64,000 bases of DNA. Origin: Pyronema omphalodes (lineage: Eukaryota; Ascomycota; Pezizomycetes; Pezizales; Pyronemataceae). Positions 31,000 through 43,700 of this stretch are shown piece after piece (position 1 is the first letter of the stretch; each line of letters begins with the position of its first letter). Below the pieces are notes generated by a model, which did not search any database, had not been told where the DNA came from, and was given only the letters and a program-made list of their open reading frames with translations. The position numbers and the translations under genes were made by a program. The DNA lies in the NCBI GenBank assembly GCA_024516155.1, contig JAJJXM010000020.1, positions 558,001 through 622,000 of the forward strand, written 5' to 3'.

Positions 31000-33900
31000 A
31001 CTTGGGCATCCCATTCGACTTTAAGCTAAGGAAGATTCCAATTCCAGTTCCAATTTTAAGGTAGCAATCAGGGCTAACTCCTGCTCTTGCTCCTTTTCCT
31101 TTTCCTAATCCATATCCTCCTCCCCCCACCCCACCCCATACCAACCACGAAACCCCCGCAATCGCCACGTCTCGTACCACACTATCACCAAGTCAAATTA
31201 CACCAGAACCATCTTTAACATTTTACCAGGTCAACAGCAGCAACATAACCAAAACGGCCTAGCTAGGGTAACTATACGGTATACGGACAAGCGAAGGGGC
31301 GGAAGAATCTCATATATGTAATGATCCATATACCGGGTTCTATAAATCCTTTACATCCCACCGCACCTAAAACCTTACAATCATTTAGTATCACTAACAT
31401 TACTTATCAAATCACTGTTCCTTCTATCTCTATCTAGAGCATTTTAGATTCTATATTCCAACCACAAGAATACCTCATAGCTGGTTTAAATCACCGTAAT
31501 GTATCAGAGTTTTTTCAGCAAAATATTATAGGCCATGCCGCCATGGTAAAAAACGGTTATTGGCGAGTGACTGCACCTGATTCGATCGTGGTCACCTATA
31601 TATGGTCACCTGCCGTCGTCTAGTCCATCATGTCTGAAAAATGCCGGTCCTGATCATGATATAAGATCGGTCTGTAGCTAGGACTGGATCTGGCGGTATT
31701 GGAGAGCTCAGAGCTCTGGAATGTAGTACCTAGCAACCTGTGACTGGTTCAATAGCACCCCCCTGAGGTAATCTTAGATGCTATAGATTAGTATCTACCT
31801 AGGTATTCGAATATACAAAATCTGACGGGCTTGGTGTATTTTAAGATTGAAGGCTAGAGATATGAAAAGCTTGTAAACACACGGGAAAATACAGGAAAAC
31901 AAATTGAATATGTTTTTCGATGAAAGTAATGACACCGGCAGAGTCACTTTAGCGGATATAGAGGATATCCTCAAAGGTATCGGGTCTCTGTGGAGTTCAA
32001 TCAATATTGCGGATATGTATAATATTTATAGCCTATAGAATCTTAAATACGTTATATACACTTTCAGGTTCCCCGCTTTTACAGTCCCGACTCCCGAGAA
32101 GTTTGAATTTCCTTATTATCATCATTATAGATCAAGTTTTAAATTTTCTTCACAAACAATGACTAATTATTTTGTTGCTATATATGAAAAGGCCTCTAAG
32201 TTGAATAAAGAAACTTATTATATCATTGCAGCTAAGCTCAAGCGTCTACAGCGTTTACCGCGTATGTATATATCAGCCCTCCGTATATACTCCCCAGTTG
32301 AGAAATAGTAAGCGTAAAACAACCATCACAATATGTTAAGTTCTCTATATATCACCATAATAAACAATTCCATACATAAGCTTCCAATTTTCAATTGCCT
32401 CAGCGCTCTATGTTTGCCGTATGAATATATTTGATCAAAAAAAAGGGGGTTCCTTTTCCTTTTCCTTTTCCTTTTCTTCCTTCTATGTATATTATATACA
32501 CCTACATTTAAACGAAAGCAGCAACATCAATACACACCTACACACCCAGTTACATCGACTAGACACCTAGACTCCCAGAGTTCAGTACATAAACTCTTCA
32601 ACTCTTTGACCTCGTCAGCGCATATCCCATATCCCATATCCTTGCTTGGTGTCTCAATGTCTCACTTAAGAGTCTCAGCTAAAGTGGGGAAAAAGTTACA
32701 TACATACCTGGTGACCACTGACCAGGGTTATTTACAACTATTACGTACTTCCTCATTATAAGTCTTGGCGTAAGTTGGTAGGTGATGGTGATATGTATGG
32801 ATAAGAATGGGAATATTTACCCCATGGTCGGGGGGGTATGTGGTGGGTTGTGTATTTATTGTGTATTCGCATGGAGTTTTTGTTGGAATGTGCAGATGGA
32901 TATAGATATGTATATGTAGTAACTTAAACTTGATGATTATATAAGCTGCCAATACATAGGCAAGAAGAATTTTTGTTCTTCTGATCCCCGAATCTTCTTT
33001 CATAGTGATCCGGGAGTTACAACTTACAACTTACCAGAACCGATAAGGTGGTTTTTTGTTTTTTGAATCGTTTGATGACATACTTGTTATATCTGTAAGT
33101 GGTATCAACTATCAGATCGGTACAGTACATATCATGATTAGATTTACTTGCCATAATCTATACACCGATACGAAGATTTTAACCCAGGGGAAGGTTTTCT
33201 TGAATCTGGATACCAGGAGATTCTGAAACTGGAGTTGCGTTAGAGATTGAAATTTGGGGATGCCGATAGAAAATGGATCATGACATAACTTTGATTTGGA
33301 CTTAGCTTGAGGTTCTTAGATGTGCACCACTGCAGTGGAAATAGCTATAAATATTGATATCCGCAGTTGGGGTGGGAAAGCTTAGGGAGAAGCTTTTTCA
33401 TACAAACCGACTCTCCAGATTCTTTGTCATTTTTTGATGCGACAACTTTGAGCTTTTAGACACAGGTAACTTTCAGATAGATGGTTGCAACAAATAATAG
33501 GCTGATGTTATTCACTTTTTACATTTTTTCCCGGTCAAAGCCCACATCCCGTATGTACGTCGTCGGCATTATGAAGACGCTCATACTGTGGTCCCATACT
33601 ATTCAGCCTGCTCCACAAGGCAATATTTTATCCGGCTTATTTATTTCCTGCGCAGGCAGAATTTTCAAATATAATCGATTCTTCTTAATACCCGACATGC
33701 CGTGTCGGGTATGTATGAATTGAATGTCTAACATTGACATATTCAGAAAGTCTTGCTCTTACATAGGACTCCTTTACTAGCTGGTCGGTATGGATCTCCT
33801 GATTTATTCCATGTGATCTTGCGCGGTATATTTATGTCTGTCTCTGAAGGATTTGCTTATTATGTACCTATGTACCAACCATACATAGCTTCATTGCGAT

Positions 33901-34714
33901 AGTTATTGGAGATTGCAGTGAATTGCAGTGTCAACTATGTATCGTCGGAAGCGCGGCCACCGACTCGTTGCATATATCTCGTATCAACTTGCATATTCGA
34001 CAGCATCATCGCAAGTCTGGCGAAATTCCTTTTGTCGGTCAGAGGCTGAGGTTCAGAAATACAGAAGGGGATTTAATACATACACTACATACGACAACAA
34101 AAATCAGTCCAAGCGCAATATGGATAGAAGTCACGAGTACACGAGCAGCATCACAGGGCGTAAAAATCGCGCGGAACCCTAGTAACATAGCCATTGCTAG
34201 CTTCATGGATATGCAACAAAATACGATCCTCGATGAGGTGGATGAGGGGAGAGGGGGGGAAATCAGACCAGAGCTCGCATTTTAAGTCTGTTCCTGGATA
34301 TCGGCAATATTTCCGAATCGTTGGTTGCAGTTTTTGCACCAGTAGTTTTGTTGTCAGTTCGCTGTTTGGTAAACGGTGGGTTTGTCAGATAGCTCTAGAA
34401 GGAAGGAGGATAATTTTTTATGTAAATTAGGTTTCGAGGAACGACAGAAAAAGAACGCACTAGTCAAAGATAGACGGTTGCTAAAGTCAAAGCCGTAAGT
34501 GAAAACGTGTGCATTATTAAGAAACACTAAGCCCTGCCATACTCCAGATTTATCATGATGACATCAGCAGAAAGTCATCATGAGGATGCACACTTCGACA
34601 TACCTTCTAGTTCACCGATGAGGAGTTTCTATTCTCGATGGGCCGATGGAATAATATTACAGACCAGAATCGAATTCTTCATCCAAAGGAATGTAATGAC
34701 AAAGCAGCTCACCG

Positions 34715-34957
34715 TCATGAACCCATCAACATCAACAGCGTCAAAGCTTGTCCGAGATGCACCGATGCAGGGGAAAGTCCGAGCTCCGAATCTAATCGCC
34801 ACGCTTGTCTCCATTTTGGCTCCTCTCGACTGAGAATGGCGGCCAGACTAGCCAACAACTGACAAGGCCAAGGGTACATACCTTGTTGCCGTCGCGTCCA
34901 GTGGATGAGCCGATCGTTGGCGTGTGATATTTGGTTCCTCTTTCTTCGAGAAGCCAT
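34715..34957 (-). pseudogene. Possible relic of a small HTH/Myb-like gene
   Basis: An ATG at 34957 opens MASRRKRNQISHANDRLIHW, followed by TRRQQG, then YPWPCQLLASLAAILSREE and PKWRQAWR. The basic start, spaced tryptophans and W-R-x-x-W ending recall Myb/homeodomain-like DNA-binding domains in fungal genes. After residue about 60 the frame loses any domain character and stops at 34715. A GTATGT after TRRQQ could be a donor, so a spliced alternative exists. No larger gene is visible around it. Could be chance. Confidence 0.25.
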
Positions 34958-35040
34958 CAGGACGAATTGCAGCTATATATATTGAATTATCGAGGCGTGT
35001 ACGAAGTCATATGTGATGGATTGAAACGTAGAGATTTCCA

Positions 35041-35262
35041 TCAATTCTTCAATTATTGTTAGAACACTGCCGTCAATCCTTCAATCCCTGTTGCAACTTT
35101 GCCATCAATTCTTAATTGCACCCTGTATTCTGCGGCAAAACTTGCCATTAATTCCTCCATTTCTGCTGCAGATATTGCCATAAATTCCTCAATTTCACCC
35201 TGCATTCTACTGCAATAATTGCCATTAATTCCCAATTTCACACTGTATTCCTCCAACAACAT
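35041..35262. repeat. Degenerate minisatellite around TTGCCATNAATTC
   Basis: Five to six imperfect units share GCCAT(C/T/A)AATTC(C/T)TCAATTT, then a C-rich part (CACCCTGTATTCTGC) and GCAA. Unit length varies between about 33 and 45 bp. Non-coding surroundings. Confidence 0.7.
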
Positions 35263-36968
35263 TCCGGCTCATCCCCCCAAATCCTCCCTCATGAGGAATA
35301 CGTCGTCGCATCTGACGTACATGATCATAATATGGAGACGGTGAGTATCGTCAAAATGATAGCGCCAGACCGCTAGTCCCCACCAGTCTTGGCTATCAGG
35401 TAATTGTCGGCACGTAACCAAATTCCCATGCAGATCGAGACATTTTGGGAGCATCTCGGCGTATAATGGGTACTTACGGTAGGTCGTGCTGATATCCGTC
35501 TTCTTCTCTACATCTGTCTCTCTCCGCAAAGGCTTCTCCCGCCGGCAACTGACATACATAGCCGTCTAGACGTGATACCGTGGGCCCAGGAACCAGGTAC
35601 ATTTGTTCCCAGACAACCGCGCGACGTCGGCTCGAAACGAAAGCGAAACCCGATCAATTCGCCCAGGCGCAGTCATACAAGGCGCGATTCAGAGTTACGC
35701 ACACCCGCACGAAATCGAAGCTCGGAATACTACACCAAATAGTACATACAGTACATACAGTTACAGTGCAGCTTTTTTGTTTGTTTGCTCACCGCTTGCA
35801 CGCGTTGCTCAGCTGAGTCCGAATCGACTGCTACCCTGCGAATCTTGACAGCAAAGTTCGCATATCTTGAAATCTACTTCGGAACCTCTCATTCGAATCA
35901 GCTCCTGGGACTGCGCATTACCTTCACAAAACTTGAATTGTTGTAATTGGTGAGAACCATGTTTCTCCGGCGCATCTAAATTTGCTATTGCTCGTTTTAT
36001 GTCATGAGCTTGTTATTCTCTCGGGATTTCAATTCTTTATTCTCCGCCTTCCCTTTCTGCCTGTAGTGGATCCCATTATTCATCGCTGAAGTTCTACCAA
36101 ATCTATAGAACCCAGAACCAAACATTATAATACTACATTTCCGAGGCCGATAGTCGCCATCCCCGGTTATATCGACGTTGAGCTCCGCGTATCCGGCTTC
36201 TGTTCCCAGACATATCCACTGTTCAGGATCGCCATTCCAACGGACTGTAACTGATCACGTTGCCATACTCCTCCAACCTCAAATCTAGATCCATCCGGCT
36301 TAGATACCTCTTGAGATCGTGACGCGACGCATGCAGCGAGGGAACCACCTCCATAGCTCTTTTTCATCAGCAGTACATACAACGATCAAAACCTTTCGGT
36401 TATCCAGCTTTCCCTCCAATTCCGAGTTACCCCTTGTCGATCGCTGTGAGCAAGGAGGATTACGTTTAGTTGTCATTGGTGGAATTTGAGTTACCTTGCT
36501 CTTTCTTTCTCTATTTTTATTCCCATTTGCTCGTTTGCACAGTCACGCCGGCCGGTCAGAAGCGAGAAGAACGCGGCATCAGAAGAATCATAGGGAAACA
36601 GAAGCGAATTCAAACCCACGGGAGGATCAGTATCGGGGATTTTTATAATTGAAACCTGCGATTGTGGCTTACATCCCTAGACACGCATAGGTGGAGTTTT
36701 TTATTCTATTCATTCATCAGGGCTCCCGATATTAGAACAAGGCCATCCATCAGCCAGCAAAGAACGAACGGTGTCGACGAACTGAGAGGAATATCTAACT
36801 TCTGAAACGCGGGGACCTGTCTACAGGGATATACGTGGAACTGGAAAACACTTTCTTTTCCGTAACGCGAGGACGAAAAGAAGGCCGCACAGATTTTTGA
36901 TATTCTACATTTACTGAAAGTTACTTCTTTTGTGACGTTATTACAAGTACTTGATACTAAGTATAAGG

Positions 36969-39900
36969 ATGCCTGTATCCCAAACCACTCGCTCCAGTGC
37001 GTCACCTCTGCGCAGAGCAACGGTTGACAACGCTCCTTCAACGACCGCCCGGACTATGCGCAGTGTAAGGACGCCAGTACGACAACAGCAGCATCGAAAT
37101 CAAACTGCGAGTGACGAAGGATCGCCGGCGACTTCCGGTGTGGCAAGTCCTGGAAGTCAATCAGGACGCGGTGAAGCTGCTACTGAGGAAACAAGTCCAT
37201 CAGCAAATGGTTCGTCTTTTGGCAGAAAGTTGGATACACGGAATAACGGTTTTATAGATGTAACCACTGGAAAGACTTACCGTGGAAGACATATCACACC
37301 AACCCATGACATGGCCCAGTCACAACTACAGATGAGCGAACATGAAGCAGCCATAATGGGCGGTCGATCCGTAGGTGCGCCGACTCCGACGTCTACCAGT
37401 TCGTACGGAAATAAAGAGGATGGTGCATATGGATCAAGGACCGCAAGACATGAGAGCGAGTTCGGAGGAACAGATGATGGCTACGGCGCTCAGATGATGG
37501 GCGGAAGTACAGTTGGAGATTCGAGCATGCATGGTCAGACGAGCCCACAAAATTATGGACAGGATGGAGATGACTACGACGGAACCGATGTTACCGGTGG
37601 GGGAGGAGATGGGAATGAACACGACGAATTGGGCCATAAGACAAAGTCGGAGGGCGAAGGTCAGAATCCAGATGGTGGACCATGGACGGATACTAAGACA
37701 AAGGTGCGCAGCAATGTTGTGGGTAATTGCGGAAGGGTCGGCTTAAAGCCTATTCTCCATAGTTCAACTTGATATCGGCCGAATGTGTAATTAACGGTTT
37801 TTAGGCTGGAAAAGAACGGAAGCGATTACCTCTGGCGTGTATCATGTGCAGGAGGAAAAAGTGATATCCGATGATTTTAATTGGGTTATGACAAAACTGA
37901 CTCGCACTACAGGATTCGATGTTCCGGAGAAAAGCCCGCCTGTAAACACTGTCTCAGGTCACGGATACCATGCGTCTATAAACAAACTGCACGAAAAACA
38001 ATACCTAGAACCGACTACATGACCATGTTGGACCGGCGATTGAAGAAGATGGAAGAACGACTCTTGAAATGTGTTCCTAAAGAAGAGATCAACGCAATGC
38101 TTGCAAATACTGGTCGTTCCGTGGTTAAACCGGCAATCACTGCCGCAGGAAAGAAGCGGACTGCGGAGATAGCATTCGAAGATGAATTCAGTAATTGGCC
38201 TGGTTCGGTGGCCAAACAGAAGCGGACACCCGGAGGACCCATAGGACCAAGTCAAGGCGCCGCTCCTTTTGATAGAGAAGCTATGGAGAATGATGATGGA
38301 TCGCATGCTTTACCATCTAAAGAAATTCAGGAGCATCTCGCAGAGGTATTCTTCGACTTTGTCTATGGTCAGCCATATTTCCTGCTGCATAAACCGTCAT
38401 TTATGAGACGATTAAGGTACATATCACCGAGCGAGTGGTTCCCAAACGAGTGATTGACTGTGGAATTATGTAGGAGTGGAACAGCACCCCCGGTACTGGT
38501 TCTTGCACTTTGCGCTGTGTCAGCCCGATTTTCCAAGCACCCTGCAGTTCGACACGAGCCGCCGTTTCTCGCGGGAGAATGTTTCGCCGCAGAAGCTCGT
38601 CGGCAGCTGTTGAAGAACTTTGACAATCCTAACATTACCAATCTAACGGTATGCATAATCCTTGGATTGCATGAGTTTGGTACATGTCACGGAGGACGCA
38701 GTTGGGCACTGGGTGGAATGGCTACACGAATGGCGCATGCATTACAACTGCATAAAGAAGCAGATCAGGATCCGATGGGAAAGGTACATAAAATGATGCG
38801 ACCAGATTATATCCATGAGGGTGGTTTAATGGGTGGTTACATGTCGTTCACCGATAAAGAGATCCGTCGGAGATGCATGTGGGCTTGCTTTGTGATGGAT
38901 CGGTTCAACTCATCAGGGACAGAACGGCCATGCATGATCAATGAAGGCGAGATTGAGATTCAACTGCCAGTTCACGATCGAAACCTGCAGTTAGAGGCAC
39001 CGGCAATCACTGAGCAGCTAGACGGTGGAGTTAAGGATGCATCTACTTTACCAGAAGAGGAAAAATTAGCGAAGGCGGCAGAAAGCATGGGGATCGGAGC
39101 ATATATGGTTCGCGCGGTGGCAATCTTCGGCCGGGTGGTGAAGTATCTCAATCAGGTCAGTCTGACCGATTCCTATGTCACTCATGAAATATCACTCATG
39201 ATCGGTGGGTGACGTACTTCAAATAAACTTTATACTGACAACGGTCTATGTAGGGTGGGAAGGAACGTGATGCGTTGGAGATGTGGGATCCTGAATCACA
39301 CTTTAATGAACTTAACTCCGAACTTCAACAATTCATAGATGATCTTCCCGAGCAGTTCCGCTATAACGAAGCCAACGTTCAGTTCCAAACCGCAGAGCGC
39401 ACGCTGCCGCAGTTTGTCTTTGTGCACATTGCATATCACCAGGTCCGCTTATTCTTGCACCGATCAACGTTGAGCGTAGCACAGAATGGATCAAAAGCGT
39501 CTATGCCACCGGAGTTTGCGAATACGGCAAGAGAAACTGCACTTGACGCTGCAACTAATGTGGCAAAGATCCTGCACGACACTCAGGAACGTGGTGTGTC
39601 ATTATACGCTCCATTCATGGGTTATTGTGCCTTTAACGCGAGTTTGGTACACCTTGTACGAATGTTTCATCCACGAAAGGATGTCCAACTAGAGGCCAAG
39701 GAGCATATGGAGACTTGCTTAAAGTTTCTTTTGCAGCTAAAACAATACTGGGGATTATTTCGCTCAATTACTGATCAGCTGAAGACTCTTTACCGAAAGT
39801 TCTCGGCGAGCTACTCTCAGATTTCTTCCGAGGCAGGCCACGCCGAGGTTGCTCGCATGTTGCAGTACGGTGACTGGTTTACGAAGTATCCTCAGGGATT

Positions 39901-40786
39901 CCCTCCTAGTGAAGTTGAAGAATACGCTCCAAAGCCTGCCGTTGAACAATCCCAAGATGACGCTGCTCTCAGCCGACTACCTGATTTGCAGACCGCTGAT
40001 GAGTTTTTTGCACGCTTGGGTCCGAATCTGGATAGAAGGCAGACTCGAGGAGCATCTGCCGGAGCCAAGCCCCCACCTCCACATTTCATGCAGAACTCTC
40101 CGGACACTCATAAATCACCCGTATCACTCGGCCATGTCCAATCACCAATGGTACCAAGCAATAACCCAATGACACAAGCCTCGGGAATTCACGGAGGGCC
40201 AATGGTAATGAACCCACAAACCATGATACCGAGTCCGGTCGACATAGGGCCGAAGTCAGATTCGAGTCAACACAACAGGCAGACGAATATGTTATACCCC
40301 GGCGGGTTTTCCAACCCCGCTCAAATGCCAATGACTGCGGGGTTGTCAATGAATCCGGCACCGCAATTCGCAGGTTACCCTTCTTCTGGTGTTCTTCCCC
40401 AAGGTTACAGGCCCGCTGTGTCGCAGGAAGCGCATCAAACCTCTCAAGCCCCGTATCTATACGAATCCTACACCAGCGCTTCAGATGCCGGCTTGATTGC
40501 GGCGCTTAGTAGTAGTCTTTGGCATGGTTTTGACCAACCTATGAGCACCGCTGATGTCTGTGCGTTCCCCGAGCACCAGACAAGTTCCGCGTGGTTCATG
40601 CCCTTCAATTCTCTTCCTCATCATCATGAGTATGAGGATCACTCGGGTCTGGATGCTTTAGGTATGTTGGCAAGTGGAGCAGGAGCTCTGCCGACTACCG
40701 AAGGGCCTGATGGAAGAAGGGTAAACACTACCGGCGGACATCCTGGATATTCTCAAGGACCGCCTCCTCCTCCGACTTCCCAGTAG
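36969..40786 (+). CDS. Zn2Cys6 fungal-specific transcription factor
   Basis: Nuclear DNA-binding regulator. Five exons: 36969-37703, 37805-37860, 37913-38416, 38474-39155 and 39254-40786; 3510 nt, 1169 residues. The zinc cluster is complete, with C257-x2-C260-x6-C267-x6-C274-x2-C277-x6-C284 inside ERKRLPLACIMCRRKK and IRCSGEKPACKHCLRSRIPC; it is interrupted by the 52-nt intron 2 within codon 264. A linker with RTDYMTMLDRRLKKMEER follows and probably forms the dimerisation coil. Residues about 385-700 match the fungal transcription factor middle region (PF04082-type), with LLHKPSFMRRLR, SWALGGMATRMAHALQLHKE and EIRRRCMWACFVMDRFNSSGTERP. The N-terminal 245 residues are low complexity (Gly/Ser/Thr/Asp) and the C-terminal 230 are Pro/Gln/Met/Asn-rich, likely activation regions. 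The start at 36969 is the first ATG in frame. Target genes are unknown. The upstream gap is about 8.6 kb to the nearest gene. Confidence 0.93.
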
Positions 40787-43700
40787 ACCCGGTTTTTTCT
40801 GTCCCTGCTCAAACCTTAGGAACCCCCCACGCAGTTCTCCTATCAGGAAGAAAATCAAGAAACTCACAAACCTTGTGATTTTCGGATATAAATCTAAATC
40901 CGGATCAATCGGGAAATCCACACCCTCATAGTATTTTTCCAATTTTTCTTTTATCCATTTATCAATTTTTTTTATCACCATCAGGAAGGCGTCGGGGCGT
41001 GCGAGGTTAATTGTGTATCGAACCGTTTATTATTTGTTCTTATTATTATTATCTTTTTTTACTTTATCAGATATATGTATGTATGGGGTGTTCCGAAGGT
41101 GGAAAATCTGTATGTATGTGGCATGCGATTATCCGAAGCGGAGCGGACGGAGCATGGGGATGGGGGAAATACATATCCTTGAAGAGGGGATGGGAGGACA
41201 AAAAGACAGGGTTTATTATATGACGCTAATATCGACCCGCATTAGTCCCGCATACACTTGAAGTCACCTGATTAAAAGTGTGGTAGGACATATGGTAGGG
41301 CAGAGCTGAGGAACACACATACATATGCTATCTAAATAGTATCTATGTTTGTAAAACTTCAGGCGCCTGCGGACTCGTGAGTCGTGCCGTTGGTGCGGTT
41401 TAGGTGTGTTTTTATGAACCGACTGGGAACTGGCTGGGAACTGGTTAGGAATCATAGGGAACTATGGGATATCTTGGGAAATAATTGGAAATACTAGGAG
41501 TAGCTGGGCAGTATGTATGTAGCGGAAGGCAGACTCTTGGAGGCTGTTTTTTTCAAGGGTAATCACCGGATCGGACAAACTTTCACGAGGTTCACAAAGA
41601 AAGATGAATGAACAGGTTGCATGCAGCTGCAGTGTTCTATATGCTTGAGACACAGCTGTGGAAGATATAAGGATATATTTTGGGCGTTAGACCTGGACTG
41701 AATGGTATAGGAAATGGCTGGTTTATAACTCCTGGTTTTGGATTTGGATATAGTTTTGCTTGTAGTTTGTTTTTGGATACCATGATGATAAGAATTAATT
41801 TTCTGTAACGAATTATTGATCTTTTGTTCGCTGACAATGAAAATTGGTCAACCTTGAGAAAAAACAGAGGTCATCGTATAGGGTCCAGTCTACGATACAA
41901 CCACTAGAATCTCTTTTATGTAGAGTACGCATTCATCATCCTGTAAAGTATCTCAATATCTATCAGTAAACATAAACCAAACAACCCCCAGCACCACAGA
42001 TTGGTCCCCTGCATATCAATTCTCCATGTTCGAAGATACAAAAACGCAATACTACTCCCCCTCCCCCTCCCCCTCCCCACCATCCCCTCCCCCTCCCCAT
42101 CATCGTCTAAGACACAATATGACAATCAGACAATCAATCCAATACAAATCCCTGAAGCGAGGATAAGCGAGTTTTCTGGGGTGTAGATAACTATATCTTA
42201 TGTGACAGCAGTGAGCACAAAAAGTTGAGGGAGTTTTTTGACCGGTTTCAGCTATTGTTACTTTTTATGGCTTCATAAGTTCGATAGGTAGAGGATTGGA
42301 TGGGGGCCTCTATTTCTATCTCTCTCTCTGTGTCTGTGTCTATCTTAACCTATCTTGAGCTCTTGACTTGTATATATCTTGTTTATTTGTTTTTTTTTTC
42401 TTTTTTTTATTGGGTATTTTCTAAGCTGAGGATGAATACATATATATGTGATGACGCTGATGAGAATTACGCACAGTCTTTTTTTTCTATTCTCTATGGT
42501 AACGCGATATCGGTTTAGGAGGTTTCCAAGAGGCGGGGGATTATGATTGAGACTCGGTAGAATAGTCGAGGGTTCGAGGCTAGGTACACGGGTACAGTCA
42601 GGGAATACGAAGGAAACATATGCAAAGATGATGAGAGAAAGATGAGATGAGGGATGAGGGCTGAGAACAATAAAGCACGCAATATCGGCAGCGGACCGTT
42701 TTTTTTATCGATCGTGCCTCGCGCTTGCATATGGTGGTGGTGTGAAGCTGAACACGGGATGAGATTATTATAGCTCATAGTTTGGTGATGTTATTACTAT
42801 GATCTACGGGGTTTGAAATATAATAATGACTCGGATCATATATCAAATATCCTCCCGTTAATAAGCGTCTGCCTTAAAGTTGAGAAAATTAATCACGACT
42901 GCGGACTCATTCACATGAGTCAAGTGGACTGTGTGATTTGGAGGTTTTACTTTGTAGCTGTGGAAAATCGATCTAGATACTCGTGTATGTACAGCTGATG
43001 ATATATAAAACCGCTGTTATGGGCGATAATGTTGAACTTATACCTACGTTCTAAGGCCTACGACTCACCCCAGCTAACTTCTGACAACGGTAACACTTTT
43101 GAGGCTGTAACATGCGGCCTGTAATCAACAAAGCTGTAGTCAGCGCTGAGAATACCTATTCCCTCAGCATGAAGTTCAAGTTCCTATTGGAAGTTATCTA
43201 CGGGTTGTAATTATCTATGTATTTGCGCTGTTATTGAAGAGCTGAGGAAGACAGGGCAGTACATTATGCCGTACCTAAGTATAGTGAAACAGCCATAGGC
43301 GACAGATTACAGCAGCCACTTTGTACACTCTACAAAAATGATGCCATATGGCTCGTCAAGGATAGTCCGGGCGTGAATTTGATGGCAAATTTTGGTGTAT
43401 CGTGTATGCCGCAGTATTCAGGGCTGGATCGAGAGTTACTGTGTAGTCAGAGTACTTATCGGATGAATGAATGTGCGAGCCCTGTAAGATGCAGACGCGT
43501 CTATTAGTAAGTCTGTAACACCAGTATCAGCCACCCCGCTCGTTGAGTGTTCGCCTTATGTAGTACTTATCAGTACCGATGGCTTAAGGCAAGAAATTTC
43601 ACTGGCATCCAAGATAGTTCACCGTATATGAGGAATTATAATCACATTATACATTGCATATGATCGTCCTCTCATAGGGCAAGAACGTCAAGTTTCAGCC

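Larger units (their letters stand above)
30668..36968. other. Long gene-poor region upstream of the Zn2Cys6 regulator
   Basis: 6.3 kb with no convincing gene. Holds the GTTGGA array (30894-30999), a CCTTTT array (32451-32475), a minisatellite (35041-35262), a possible HTH-like relic at 34715-34957 (minus) and otherwise AT-rich DNA. A 96-codon ATG frame at 35269-35559 (minus) has a balanced composition and an internal GTAAGT, but I recognise nothing in it. The last 1 kb should include the promoter and leader of the transcription factor gene. Confidence 0.45.

Noticed and set aside
30858..31064. Leu-Glu repeat frame (68 codons)
   Set aside because: Produced by the GTTGGA microsatellite.
35041..35262. 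CRISPR-like spaced repeats
   Set aside because: Units and spacers are both degenerate and similar to each other. This is a eukaryotic contig, so a minisatellite is the better reading.
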